64,000 nucleotides of DNA, taken from contig CAWDIV010000015.1 of the NCBI GenBank assembly GCA_963802355.1, positions 310,001-374,000 on the forward strand. Reading direction: 5' to 3'. Each line of letters opens with the position of its first letter. The stretch's first letter is position 1. The notes beneath the pieces are model-generated. The model had not been told where the DNA came from. It was given only the letters and a program-made list of their open reading frames with translations, and searched no databases. Below are positions 17,413 to 25,744 of this stretch, in pieces. The position numbers and the translations under genes are program-made. The DNA is from SG8-41 sp963802355 (GTDB taxonomy: Bacteria > Pseudomonadota > Gammaproteobacteria > Burkholderiales > SG8-41).

Positions 17413-19794
17413 TTCGGGCTGAGGCAAGGTTTCGGCGGTAAACGCCTCCGGCTCCCCGATGAAATATCCCTGCGCGTAGTCGATCTTCAGCTCGGCCAGC
17501 CGGGCGAGCGTCGCCGCGTTCTCCACCGATTCCGCTATCGTCTGCATGCCGAGGATGTGGGCGATGCGATTCACCGCGTCGACGATGGCGTGATCCATCG
17601 GGTCGTTCAGCATGTCCGTGATGAACACGCCCGCGATCTTCAGGTAGTCCACCGGCAGATATTTCAAGTAGGTAAAAGAAGACATCCCCGTGCCGAAATC
17701 GTCGAGCGCGAAGCGGCACCCGATGCCCTTCAGCTCGCGCATGAGGTCGGCGGCCTTGGCGAGATTGGCGATCGCGGTGGTCTCGGTGATCTCGAAGCAG
17801 AGCAGCCCGCTCGGGAGCTGATAGCGCGTGAGCAGATTGCGCAGAAACTCGGGGAAACTGCTGTCGTTGATGCTGACGCCGGAAATGTTCACCGAGTAGT
17901 AGCCGCGTCCACCACCGGGGTGCGAGTCGTGCGGAATCGCGCCGGCCGTCCATTGGCGGTGGAGGAATTCGACGAGCGAGCTCACCACCCAGCGCTCGAT
18001 CGACGTGAGCAGGTTGTAGCGCTCCGCAGCCGGCATGAAGCCCGTGGCCGGGACCAGGTTTCCGTTGCGATCGAGCATCCGCACCAGCACCTCGTAGTGG
18101 GGTTCCAGCCGCAAGGCTGGATCGAGCGGCGCAATACGCTGGCGGTATAGCAGGAATTGGCCCAGCTCGAAGGCGCGATTGATCTGCGAGACGATCGCCA
18201 GGTCAACGTGCTTCGCTCCGAAGTCGCCCTCGGCGGGGCGGTAGACCTGTACGCGATCGCGTCCCTTGCTCTTTGCCTCGTAACAGCACGCGTCGGCCAG
18301 CGCCAGCACCTTGCTGACATCGCCGCTGCCGGCCGTGATCTGCACTAGCCCCATGCTCACGCCGACGCTGAACGTCTTGTCCCCCGAGACGAAGCGGAAC
18401 TCGCGCACCGTCTCGCGCATGGCGTTGGCGATGCGCAGCGCCTGGTCCATCGGGCAGGATTCGAGCAGCGCGCCGAACTCGTCCCCGCCCAGCCTGGCGA
18501 GCGTGTCGCTGCCGCGCATCCGCGACTGCATGACCGCCGTCAGTTGTCGCAGCAGCTCGTCTCCGGCACTGTGCCCGCAGGTGTCGTTGACCGTTTTGAA
18601 ACCGTCGAGGTCCATGAACAGCAGCGCGTGCTCGCGGCGCTGCTCCTTTGCGGTTTCGATGAGCTCGGCAAGCCGCCGCTCGAACTCGCGCCGGTTAACG
18701 AGCCCGGTCAGCGCGTCGTGGCTCGCCTGCCAGATCAACTGTTGGGCCATCGCGCGGATCTGACTGACATCGTGAAACACGACGATCATCCCGTACACCG
18801 TGCCGTCATGTCCGCGGATCGGCGCGTAGGAATAGCGTACCGGAGTCTCGCGGCCGCTGCGGTCCACGAGGCGCACCGCCGCCGCTTCCTCCAGCAGCAC
18901 CCCGGGGGCGTCGGAAGCGGGCAGCGTTTCGATCGGCTGGCCGCTGCGTTCGTCTATCATGCGATAGACGTCCGCGAGCTTCCTGCCGCGCGCCTCCGCG
19001 CTCGTCCATCCGAGGAAGCGCTCCGCTACGGGATTCATGAATTCGATCAATCCGGCGGCGTCCGTCGTGATGACGCCGTCCACAATGGAATGCAATGTCA
19101 CTTCCGCGAGTTCTTTTTCGCGCTCGAGCTTGGCCTCCGTGCGGGCTACCGCGCGTATCGCCAGGGCCCCGATCATCGCGCCCGCCAGCAGCGCGAGCAC
19201 TCCGCCCGCTCCGATCAGCAGGAAGCCCGCCCGCATGCCCTGACTGGCGGCGGCGATCTCCTGGGCGGTCTCGGCGTGATTGGCCTCGAGCAGCAGGTAG
19301 AGCGTTTCCTGCAGCCGGCTGTCGGCGAGCACCGCCTGAGTGAGATTGAGTTCCGACGCGATCGCCGTTTCGCTTCTCATCAGCAATCCCGCGATGCGCT
19401 CACCGAGGTCCTGAGCATGCGCCGCTGCGGTGATCGCCTCGTCGCGCGCTTCAGCCTCGGTGGCGGCAACCGGGAGCCTGCGCAACCGCTCCAGCGCACG
19501 GCGGAAGACTTCGATCGCGCGCCGATACTCATCATTGACGGCCGCGCGTGCCGGCGCGGTCTCGACCGCAAAAAACTTGTCAATCAGCGCGGAGCGCTGC
19601 CCGTTCGCCAGCAACAGCTCGGAAACAGCGCCGATTTTGCGGCTTTGCCCGCCCGTCAGCTCGTGAATTTGCGAGTCGAAGGACTCGATGCGCGCGAGTC
19701 CCAGTGCGATCAGGGCGGTCAGCGCGGCTAGCATGAGGCCGAAGCTGCCGAAAAGCAGATACTTTGAGTTCAACGCTTTATGGTCAATGTTCAA
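17383..19794 (-). CDS. Membrane-bound PAS-GGDEF-EAL cyclic-di-GMP protein
   Basis: An 803-residue inner-membrane signalling protein. A membrane segment near residues 13-32, a periplasmic four-helix sensor, and a second segment (FLLIGAGGVLALLAGAMIGA) lead to a PAS domain (SIVDGVITTDAAGLIEFMNP). The GGDEF domain has an intact LARLGGDEFGALL; the phosphodiesterase domain starts YEVLVRML (EVL in place of EAL, an accepted variant) and keeps DDFGTGMSSFTYLKYLPVDY and ETTAIAN. Both synthesis and breakdown of c-di-GMP are therefore possible. The first ten residues (MNIDHKALNS) come from a repeat tract and the last ten from G-rich element B, so both ends are recent additions or the start lies a little downstream. 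Confidence 0.93.
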   Translation of the reverse strand: MNIDHKALNSKYLLFGSFGLMLAALTALIALGLARIESFDSQIHELTGGQSRKIGAVSELLLANGQRSALIDKFFAVETAPARAAVNDEYRRAIEVFRRALERLRRLPVAATEAEARDEAITAAAHAQDLGERIAGLLMRSETAIASELNLTQAVLADSRLQETLYLLLEANHAETAQEIAAASQGMRAGFLLIGAGGVLALLAGAMIGALAIRAVARTEAKLEREKELAEVTLHSIVDGVITTDAAGLIEFMNPVAERFLGWTSAEARGRKLADVYRMIDERSGQPIETLPASDAPGVLLEEAAAVRLVDRSGRETPVRYSYAPIRGHDGTVYGMIVVFHDVSQIRAMAQQLIWQASHDALTGLVNRREFERRLAELIETAKEQRREHALLFMDLDGFKTVNDTCGHSAGDELLRQLTAVMQSRMRGSDTLARLGGDEFGALLESCPMDQALRIANAMRETVREFRFVSGDKTFSVGVSMGLVQITAGSGDVSKVLALADACCYEAKSKGRDRVQVYRPAEGDFGAKHVDLAIVSQINRAFELGQFLLYRQRIAPLDPALRLEPHYEVLVRMLDRNGNLVPATGFMPAAERYNLLTSIERWVVSSLVEFLHRQWTAGAIPHDSHPGGGRGYYSVNISGVSINDSSFPEFLRNLLTRYQLPSGLLCFEITETTAIANLAKAADLMRELKGIGCRFALDDFGTGMSSFTYLKYLPVDYLKIAGVFITDMLNDPMDHAIVDAVNRIAHILGMQTIAESVENAATLARLAELKIDYAQGYFIGEPEAFTAETLPQPEIEQGEWAPS

Positions 19795-19885
19795 TGCTTA
19801 ATGATGCATACACTGCGCGAGAGTTCAATGCTCAAGTATGCATACAGCGCGCGACGATCGGAACGCAGTTCATTGAGCATTTGAC
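19768..19885. repeat. Period-7 AT-rich repeats with a 33-base direct duplication
   Basis: TCAATGT, TCAATGC, TTAATGA run at period 7, then a block TTCAATGC-TTAATGATGCATACA followed by CTGCGCGAGA is repeated in altered form 33 bases on; TTCATTGAGCATTTG faces it. The tract includes the start codon of the GGDEF-EAL gene. Confidence 0.65.
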
Positions 19886-19894
19886 AATACAAAT

Positions 19895-20659
19895 TCAACA
19901 CTGCCTTGCTGCGGGGTCCTGCCGGTAGAAAGCCGCAAGCTGGCGGTACACGTCGGGAAAATCGCCGGATACGACCTGCGGGATCTCGAAAAACGCTTCA
20001 GAGAGCACCGCGAAGAATTCCGCCGGGCTTTCGGCGGCGTAGCTATCGATGCGGGTATCGTGATGCGCGTCCACGCGGCGGCAGAAATCGTCGTAAGCGG
20101 CGCCGAAAATGCGGGCCCAGTCCGCGCGGCTCATCTCCGTATGCAGCGGAGGAAACCCATTGGCGTCGCCGTTCAGCATGTCGAGCTTGTGGGCGAACTC
20201 GTGGATCACAACGTTGTAGCCGCTGTCGCCCCCTGCCTGCTCGGCGTCCGCCCAAGACAATATGACGGGGCCTTCCAGCCAGGATTCGCCGGACATCGGC
20301 TCCCGGACGTGGTGCGCCACACCGTCCTCATCGACGTAATCGTACTCGGCGACGAACTCGTCGGGATAGACGATGACTTCGACCCAGCCGCGATAGTAGT
20401 CAAGGTCGAGATTGAGGATCAGCATGCAAGCCTGCGCCGCGATGCACACACGCATGTCGTCACGGACGGCGAGCCCGGCCGCTCCCTCGATCGCCTTCTC
20501 GTGCAGGAACAGGACTGCCCACTCGCGTAACCGTGCGCGCTCCTCCCCTGACAGTGCGCGCATGAAAGGATAGCGATCGGTCACGGCGCGCCACAGCCCC
20601 TCATCGAGAGTGGACCGGCTGAGTATCCTCTCCCGGCGCCATTGTTTGAGCCACCGCAT
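19895..20659 (-). CDS. mtfA: MtfA-like zinc metallopeptidase (M90)
   Basis: A 254-residue peptidase. The zinc motif is VVIHEFAHKLDMLNG (HExxH), and the downstream acid ligand region is SYAAESPAEFFAVLSEAFFE. YYRGWVEVIVYPDEFVAEY and SGESWLEGPVILSWADAE are typical of MtfA, which in E. coli inactivates the Mlc repressor and so tunes glucose uptake. It is the last gene of the operon rmuC, lipoprotein, mtfA, 10 bases behind the lipoprotein stop. Intact and of normal length. Confidence 0.93.
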   Translation of the reverse strand: MRWLKQWRRERILSRSTLDEGLWRAVTDRYPFMRALSGEERARLREWAVLFLHEKAIEGAAGLAVRDDMRVCIAAQACMLILNLDLDYYRGWVEVIVYPDEFVAEYDYVDEDGVAHHVREPMSGESWLEGPVILSWADAEQAGGDSGYNVVIHEFAHKLDMLNGDANGFPPLHTEMSRADWARIFGAAYDDFCRRVDAHHDTRIDSYAAESPAEFFAVLSEAFFEIPQVVSGDFPDVYRQLAAFYRQDPAARQC

Positions 20660-20669
20660 CCGCTTGTCG

Positions 20670-21062
20670 CTACTTCGGTCTTCTGGGAGTGAGTTCCTGA
20701 TCGATGTCGCCGAACAGGAGAGCGGGCCAGTCAGGAGGGAACGTAAGCACGCCCCCCACGGGTTTGGAGACCACTTCGACGCCGGTCAACGGATCACCGC
20801 GGGTGACGAACACCGCGATGTGCTCGCCCAGGCTCGCCGAACTCGCGCGACCCGACAGGACGACGCGCCCGGCTGCGCGGTCCTGCTCGATGAGTTCGAG
20901 CTTACGCCTGGCCGCCGCGTTGAGAACGGCCTGGTACACCGCCTCGTAGGGCTGGCGAAAAGTGCGCTTGACGCCCTGTCCGCGCGCGTCCTTCACCGAT
21001 TCGACCGAAGCGCAGCCCGCGAGAACGATTGCGGCGCACAAGACCCACAGCCACTTTCTCAT
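20670..21062 (-). CDS. Predicted lipoprotein between rmuC and mtfA
   Basis: 130 residues with a clear lipobox (AAIVLAGCASVES), so it should be anchored in the envelope. The body contains TFRQPYEAVYQAVLNAAARR and SLGEHIAVFVTRGDPLTGVE, a short alpha/beta domain of the kind seen in small DUF-type lipoproteins. Its ATG overlaps the rmuC TGA (ATGA), so it is translationally coupled. I assign no function. Confidence 0.8.
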   Translation of the reverse strand: MRKWLWVLCAAIVLAGCASVESVKDARGQGVKRTFRQPYEAVYQAVLNAAARRKLELIEQDRAAGRVVLSGRASSASLGEHIAVFVTRGDPLTGVEVVSKPVGGVLTFPPDWPALLFGDIDQELTPRRPK

Positions 21063-22258
21063 TTCTTGCTCTCTTCCTTCAACTCGACCACCTTCAACTG
21101 CGCCGTGTCGGTCGGCTCCAGCTCCGCCGCCTCGATGCGCTGGAAGTGCTGCGTGATCTTGCGGCTGGAAGTCTGGACATCCTCGGCGTCCTGATGCGCC
21201 TGCCGGATGTGATCCGCCAGTTTCTTCATGCGCTCTTCGAAGCGGCGGAAGTCCTGCCCCAGCCGGGTGAGCGCTTCCCGGATCACGTTGATCTGCTTGC
21301 GCGTCTCGACGTCCTTCAGCACGGCGCGCGCGGTGTTCAGCACGGCCATCAGCGTGGTGGGCGACACGATCCAGACCCGCTTCGCGTTCGCATAATCCAC
21401 TACCTCGGCCTGATAAGCGTGGATTTCGGCGAACACCGCTTCGGCGGGAACGAACATCACTGCACCGTCGGACGTTTCATCGGGCACGATGTACTTCCTC
21501 GAGATATCGTCCACGTGCTTGCGTACATCCGCGCGAAACTGGCGCTGTGCGAGCGCCCGTTCCACGTCGTTCGCGCCGTTGGCGAGCATCCTGTGATAAT
21601 TTTCGAGCGGAAATTTCGAATCCACGCAAACGAGCCCGGTCGGCGCGGGCAGTCTCAGCACGCAGTCCACCCGGAAGCCGTTGGAAAGCGTGCACTGCAT
21701 TTCGAACGATGCGGGCGGGAGCACGTTGCGCACCAGGGCTTCCAGCTGAACCTCGCCAAAGGCCCCGCGCGATCGCTTGTCACCGAGCAGCTCCTGCAGG
21801 CTCACGACGCTGCCGGTCAACGTCTCGATTTTCTTCTGGGCCTCGTCGATAGTGGCGAGGCGCTGCATCACGTTCACGAAGGTTTCGTTGGTTTTCCTGA
21901 AACCGTCGTCCAGTCGCTCGTTCACCATGCCGGCGATTTCACCCAGCCGCTCATCGATCTTCGCGTTCAGCTTGTCCGTGGTATCGCCGAGGTTCGTGGT
22001 GAGCGACAACTGCAGCCGGTGCAGGCTATCGCGGGTCTGATTGAGCTCCTCGGACAGGCGGGAGGTCAGGCGGTCGGACTGTTGCGCGAGGCCGCCATGC
22101 AGATCGGTAAGCATCGCCCGGTGCTTCTGCTCGAGCATGTCGCCTACTTGCGAGGAAAGCTGTTGCAGCATCCTCGCCTGACTGACGATCTTTACCACGA
22201 CGAAACCCAGCGCCAGCAGCAGGATCAGCGCCAGTAACGCATAGACGAATTCGGGCAT
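21059..22258 (-). CDS. rmuC: DNA recombination protein RmuC
   Basis: A 399-residue RmuC protein: one N-terminal membrane helix (FVYALLALILLLALGFVVVK), a long coiled coil (QQLSSQVGDMLEQKHRAM through NERLDDGFRKTNETF), then the nuclease-like core LLGDKRSRGAFGEVQLEALV, VCVDSKFPLENYHRML and FVPAEAVFAEIHAYQAEVVD. RmuC limits inversions at short inverted repeats in E. coli, which is of interest given how many such repeats surround it. A damaged copy of its first 75 codons lies at 24140-24445. Confidence 0.95.
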   Translation of the reverse strand: MPEFVYALLALILLLALGFVVVKIVSQARMLQQLSSQVGDMLEQKHRAMLTDLHGGLAQQSDRLTSRLSEELNQTRDSLHRLQLSLTTNLGDTTDKLNAKIDERLGEIAGMVNERLDDGFRKTNETFVNVMQRLATIDEAQKKIETLTGSVVSLQELLGDKRSRGAFGEVQLEALVRNVLPPASFEMQCTLSNGFRVDCVLRLPAPTGLVCVDSKFPLENYHRMLANGANDVERALAQRQFRADVRKHVDDISRKYIVPDETSDGAVMFVPAEAVFAEIHAYQAEVVDYANAKRVWIVSPTTLMAVLNTARAVLKDVETRKQINVIREALTRLGQDFRRFEERMKKLADHIRQAHQDAEDVQTSSRKITQHFQRIEAAELEPTDTAQLKVVELKEESKK

Positions 22259-22516
22259 TACGGCTCCAGCACCCCAGGATTATACCCACTGCCGTCGATC
22301 CATTCAATATTTTTGCGCTTAATCATAGCCTTATATTGAGCGAGCCACGCCGCGGCGGCCTGCCGGTCAGGTGCGAGATCGCCCGGAACTGCACCCGTAT
22401 TACGTTGTCATCATCTATGTCCTCAGATGAAATTCTCGGGGTATCCCTGATTGGGCCCCGCAGGCGGTCGCGCACCATGAGTGCACGGAACTATATTTCT
22501 CAGTGAGACGCCGAAT

Positions 22517-24115
22517 ATGCCCTCCACTGCGATCAAGCAGCGTTCGCAACATAACGGCGACACGGTCGAGGCAGCACTTTCCTGCGTCAAACTCACGGGC
22601 AGCACGGCTGCGGCGTGCTTCCGCGGTCTGACGCTTGCCAGTCACTTTCAGCCGGTATTCAGCCTCGCGCACCAGCGTGCCGTGGGTTACGAGGGTCTCG
22701 TGAGGTGCACGGACCGCCACCACGCCCCGCTGCCGCCGCTTGAGGCCTTCGCCCGCTGCCGCAACGAAAACGATGCCGTTACGATGGACCAGCTGTGCCG
22801 CGCGCTGCACCTTCGCAACTTCGCTGCCCGGAGCCTCGACGACGCGTGGCTGTTTCTCAACGTCAACCCGCGCGTGATCCGGAAATCCGAGAGCCACGAT
22901 GTGTTTTTCGGTCAATTGCTGGACCAGTTGAGGTTCCCCGCACGCCGTATCGTCGTCGTGATCTCCGGGTCGGCCGGGTCAAACGAGCAGAACCTGAAAT
23001 CCTGGGTCGATCATTACCGCGGGTTGGGATGCCTGATCGCGCTCAACAACTTCACCGCCGGCCACACCAACTTCGACCGCATCTGGCGGCTGCGTCCCGA
23101 CATCGTCAACCTCGACCGCTCCCTGATCGCTGAGGCGGCCGCAAACCCCGGCGCGCGCGCCATGCTGCCGCGCATCTTCTCGATGCTTCACGAGACGGGC
23201 GCCCTGGTATTGCTGCAGGGAATCGAGTCCCGACGGGAAGCGATGATCGCGATGGATACCGACGCGGATTTCGTTCAAGGCCACTATTTCTTCCGCCCCG
23301 GTCTGACATTGGCATCGCCGCACCAGCTGCCCGACACCTTTTCCCGGCTGTTCGAGCAGTTCCGGGACCTTGCGGCCGGAAGTCAGGTACGCCAGCGGAA
23401 CGATCTCCATCACTATCAGCAGGGGCTGAGTCACGCGGCCGGCCAGCTGCACATGGGCGCCTCGCTGCGGGATGCATGCGCCAAATTCCTGAGCTTTCCC
23501 AGGACACGCCGCTGCTTCCTGCTCGACGCTGAAGGCGGGCAGATCGGGGAAAACATCCTGTCCCCGCAAGAACAGGCGAAGTGTGATCCGCGTTTCGTGC
23601 CGTTGCGGGATGTCACCGGCGCCAATTGGCTGCGGCAGCATTACTTCAGGCGCGCGATCGCCGAGCACGGAAAAGTGCACGTGACGCGGCCCTATCCCTC
23701 CATTACCGACGCGTCACCATGCATCACTCTTTCCGTCGCCCTGCCGGTGGAAGGCGAGTTGCGGGTGTTGTGCGCCGACCTGACCGTCGAAGGACTGATC
23801 CGCGAGGCCGCTGACAGGCCACCGGGCGAAGCGCACGAACTTCGCGATCGGGCCGAACAAATGCTTCGCCCCGCTGGCTGCGCGTATGCGCAGGCGATCG
23901 CCAAGGCGCAGATCGCCAAGGCGCAGGCCGAAATGATGGCACGCATACAGGCAGAGCAGCAGACAATCGCCGAACAGCGAGCGAGCGCCGCCACCGAAGA
24001 CCACGCCAAGGTTCCCGCTGCGGTCGCGCGGCCGCTGCGACTGGTAGCCCGCCGTGTCGTAGACGCCATCCTTTTCTGGAAGCGGAACGCCGAGCGCGTT
24101 CCGATCGCTAGCTAG
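22517..24115 (+). CDS. Degenerate EAL-domain protein with a C-terminal sensor-like region
   Basis: A 532-residue protein. The EAL fold is visible (LASHFQPVFSLAHQRAVGYE then GLVRC; FLNVNPRVI; HETGALVLLQGIES) but key catalytic residues are lost: the DDFG motif reads NNFTAGHTNFDRI and EAL reads EGL. It is therefore unlikely to hydrolyse c-di-GMP and may bind it or a partner. Residues about 310-450 (LHMGASLRDACAKFL, RPYPSITDASPCITLS) resemble the cache-like domain often fused to EAL. The C-terminus is a charged helix (AYAQAIAKAQIAKAQAEMM). ATG at 22517 is preferred to a GTG at 22481 because the paralogue at 24828 has the same start with a good ribosome site. Confidence 0.78.
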   Translation: MPSTAIKQRSQHNGDTVEAALSCVKLTGSTAAACFRGLTLASHFQPVFSLAHQRAVGYEGLVRCTDRHHAPLPPLEAFARCRNENDAVTMDQLCRALHLRNFAARSLDDAWLFLNVNPRVIRKSESHDVFFGQLLDQLRFPARRIVVVISGSAGSNEQNLKSWVDHYRGLGCLIALNNFTAGHTNFDRIWRLRPDIVNLDRSLIAEAAANPGARAMLPRIFSMLHETGALVLLQGIESRREAMIAMDTDADFVQGHYFFRPGLTLASPHQLPDTFSRLFEQFRDLAAGSQVRQRNDLHHYQQGLSHAAGQLHMGASLRDACAKFLSFPRTRRCFLLDAEGGQIGENILSPQEQAKCDPRFVPLRDVTGANWLRQHYFRRAIAEHGKVHVTRPYPSITDASPCITLSVALPVEGELRVLCADLTVEGLIREAADRPPGEAHELRDRAEQMLRPAGCAYAQAIAKAQIAKAQAEMMARIQAEQQTIAEQRASAATEDHAKVPAAVARPLRLVARRVVDAILFWKRNAERVPIAS

Positions 24116-24139
24116 GGAAAACGTTCACAAGCCTATTTA

Positions 24140-24445
24140 TTCTTTTCGCGTTCGACTTGTCCGTGGTATCGCCGAGATTCGTGGCGAGCGAAGGTTGCAG
24201 CCGGTGCAGGCAATCAGCGGATCTAAAGTTGATTTCCTCGGACAGGCGGGAGGTCAGGGGGTCGGACTGTTGCGCCAAGCCGCCGTGCAGGTCGGTGAGC
24301 ATCGCCCGATGCTTCTGCTCGAGCATGTCGCCTACTTGCGAGGAAAGCTGTTGCAGCATCCTCGCCTGATTGACGATCTTTACCAGACGAAACCCAGCGC
24401 GAACAGCAGGATCAGCGCCAGTAACGCGTAGACGAATTCGGGCAT
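24140..24445 (-). pseudogene. Truncated, frameshifted copy of the rmuC 5' end
   Basis: Starts like rmuC (MPEFVYALLALILL-FALGF), loses the frame by a one-base deletion near 24386, and resumes with MLQQLSSQVGDMLEQKHRAM and LTDLHGGLAQQSD before diverging at about 24143. It is the left part of a tandem duplication whose right part is the gene at 24828. Confidence 0.9.
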
Positions 24446-24627
24446 TACGGCTCCAGCATTCCCGGATTTATACCCATCGCTACCCGTCCATTCAACATTT
24501 TCACGCGTCAGCCTTATGATGCGGCGGGCAAGACCCATTCCCGGCCGCTCGTTAACGGGTTCAATCGTGCGACGGAGGGGGGAGCGCGGGACCGAATTCT
24601 CGTTCCGATCGTAGAAGTGCCATTCAA

Positions 24628-24720
24628 GTGACCGGGGGTGCGGGGGGAATGGGAAGGACCCTCGGATTCTCAGGAAGGGGCCCATTCCCCCTGCTCAATT
24701 TCTGCCCGTTCCCCGCCCTC
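24628..24720. repeat. G-rich palindromic element, copy C
   Basis: GACCGGGGGTGCGGGG, GAATGGGAAGG and GGAAGGGGCCCATTCCCC match copy B at 17309-17412, including the block that there encodes the end of the GGDEF-EAL protein, but without the nested hairpin. It lies in the spacer of the duplicated rmuC-EAL unit, where the parent spacer has no such element. Confidence 0.8.
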
Positions 24721-24827
24721 GTTTCAGGTCATCCCTACGCATTTCTCGGGGTATCCCTGATTGAGTCCCATGAGGCGATCGAGCACCATTGGTGCATAGA
24801 ACAATGTTCTTGAAGGAAAGGCCGTAT

Positions 24828-25409
24828 ATGCCCTCCAGTGCGAACAAACAGCGCTTGCAAGATGACTGCGACACGGCCGAGGCAACACTTTCCTGCGTCA
24901 ACCTCACGGACCGAACGGCGGCGGCGTGCTTCCGCGGTCTGGCGCTTGCCAGCCACTCTCAGGCGGTATTGAGCCTCACGCACCAGCGCGCCGTGGATAA
25001 GTTGCGGCTATTGTGCGACGACCTGATCACCAAGAAGTCGATCCTCGAACCCGCTGAAAAGCCAACGGGCAAAGCGCATGAATTTCGCGATCGCGCCGAA
25101 GAAATGCTTCGCGCCGCTGGCTCCGCGTATGCAAAGGCGATCGCCAAGGCGCAGACCGAAATGATGGTACGCGTGCTGGCCGAGCAGCAGGCAATCGCCG
25201 AAAAGCGAGGGCGCATCGTCGCCGAAGACCGCGCCGAGGTTCCCGATGCACGCGTCCGAGCGCAGCCGCTGCGACTGGTGGCCCGCCGTGCCGCAGACGT
25301 CATCCTTTTCCGGAAGCGGCAGCGGCCGCTATCTGATTTTCCGGAGTACCGTGAGCGGCACTACATACCATACATCGAGCCGGCACGTTCCGATCCCAGC
25401 TTAGCTTAA
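24828..25409 (+). CDS. Short chimeric paralogue of the degenerate EAL protein (internal in-frame deletion)
   Basis: 193 residues with a better ribosome site (GAAGGAAAGG) than its parent. The N-terminus (MPSSANKQRLQDD through LASHSQAVLSLTHQRAV) matches the start of the gene at 22517; then about 380 residues, including most of the EAL fold and the sensor region, are missing, and the match resumes at LRLLCDDL and continues through EFRDRAEEMLRAAGSAYAKA to the end. Despite many substitutions the frame is unbroken, so it may still be expressed. The last 20 residues differ from the parent. A product of no known function; what remains is chiefly the C-terminal charged helix. Confidence 0.6.
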   Translation: MPSSANKQRLQDDCDTAEATLSCVNLTDRTAAACFRGLALASHSQAVLSLTHQRAVDKLRLLCDDLITKKSILEPAEKPTGKAHEFRDRAEEMLRAAGSAYAKAIAKAQTEMMVRVLAEQQAIAEKRGRIVAEDRAEVPDARVRAQPLRLVARRAADVILFRKRQRPLSDFPEYRERHYIPYIEPARSDPSLA

Positions 25410-25573
25410 TCAAGGAAAACGTTCACCAGTAAAAAAAGCCCCGCCGAAGCGGGGCTTTCCAATTGCTGCTGGATGGTGTTGCGGGGCGCCCGCGCGCCAT
25501 CCTGGCGTGTGCCTTGCGGTGTGGCGAGATTCGCAGCGTCGTGACCCGCACCCGCTCCACTGACGTAAGACAT
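25406..25573 (-). other. Candidate small minus-strand gene or transcript upstream of a strong terminator
   Basis: An ATG at 25573 preceded by AGGAAG at good spacing opens a 55-codon frame (MSYVSGAGAGHDAANLATPQ) that runs through the terminator hairpin and stops beyond it. Either a short protein is encoded whose true end is hidden by a base error, or the stretch 25459-25735 makes a small RNA. I see no homology. The rest of the gap up to 25744 holds only the start region of the next gene. Confidence 0.3.
25431..25458 (-). terminator. Strong rho-independent terminator, minus strand
   Basis: AAAGCCCCGC-CGAA-GCGGGGCTTT is a perfect 10-bp stem with a four-base loop; on the minus strand it runs into seven consecutive T. 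The plus-strand side has only three T, so it chiefly ends a minus-strand transcript, although the plus gene ending at 25409 could also use it. Confidence 0.85.
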
Positions 25574-25744
25574 TGACGTCTTCCTGATCGATGTGGCGGT
25601 CAACGCCTCGGCGCAGGCGGTCCGCTGCGATCGAAATTCATGCACCCAACACAACAATGCGAACAAACTTTGCAACGCACTTCCAGGTTCGCCGCTGTAT
25701 AAGTATTACCCTCGACAGCCATTCTAATCAGGGTGAGGAAAACC

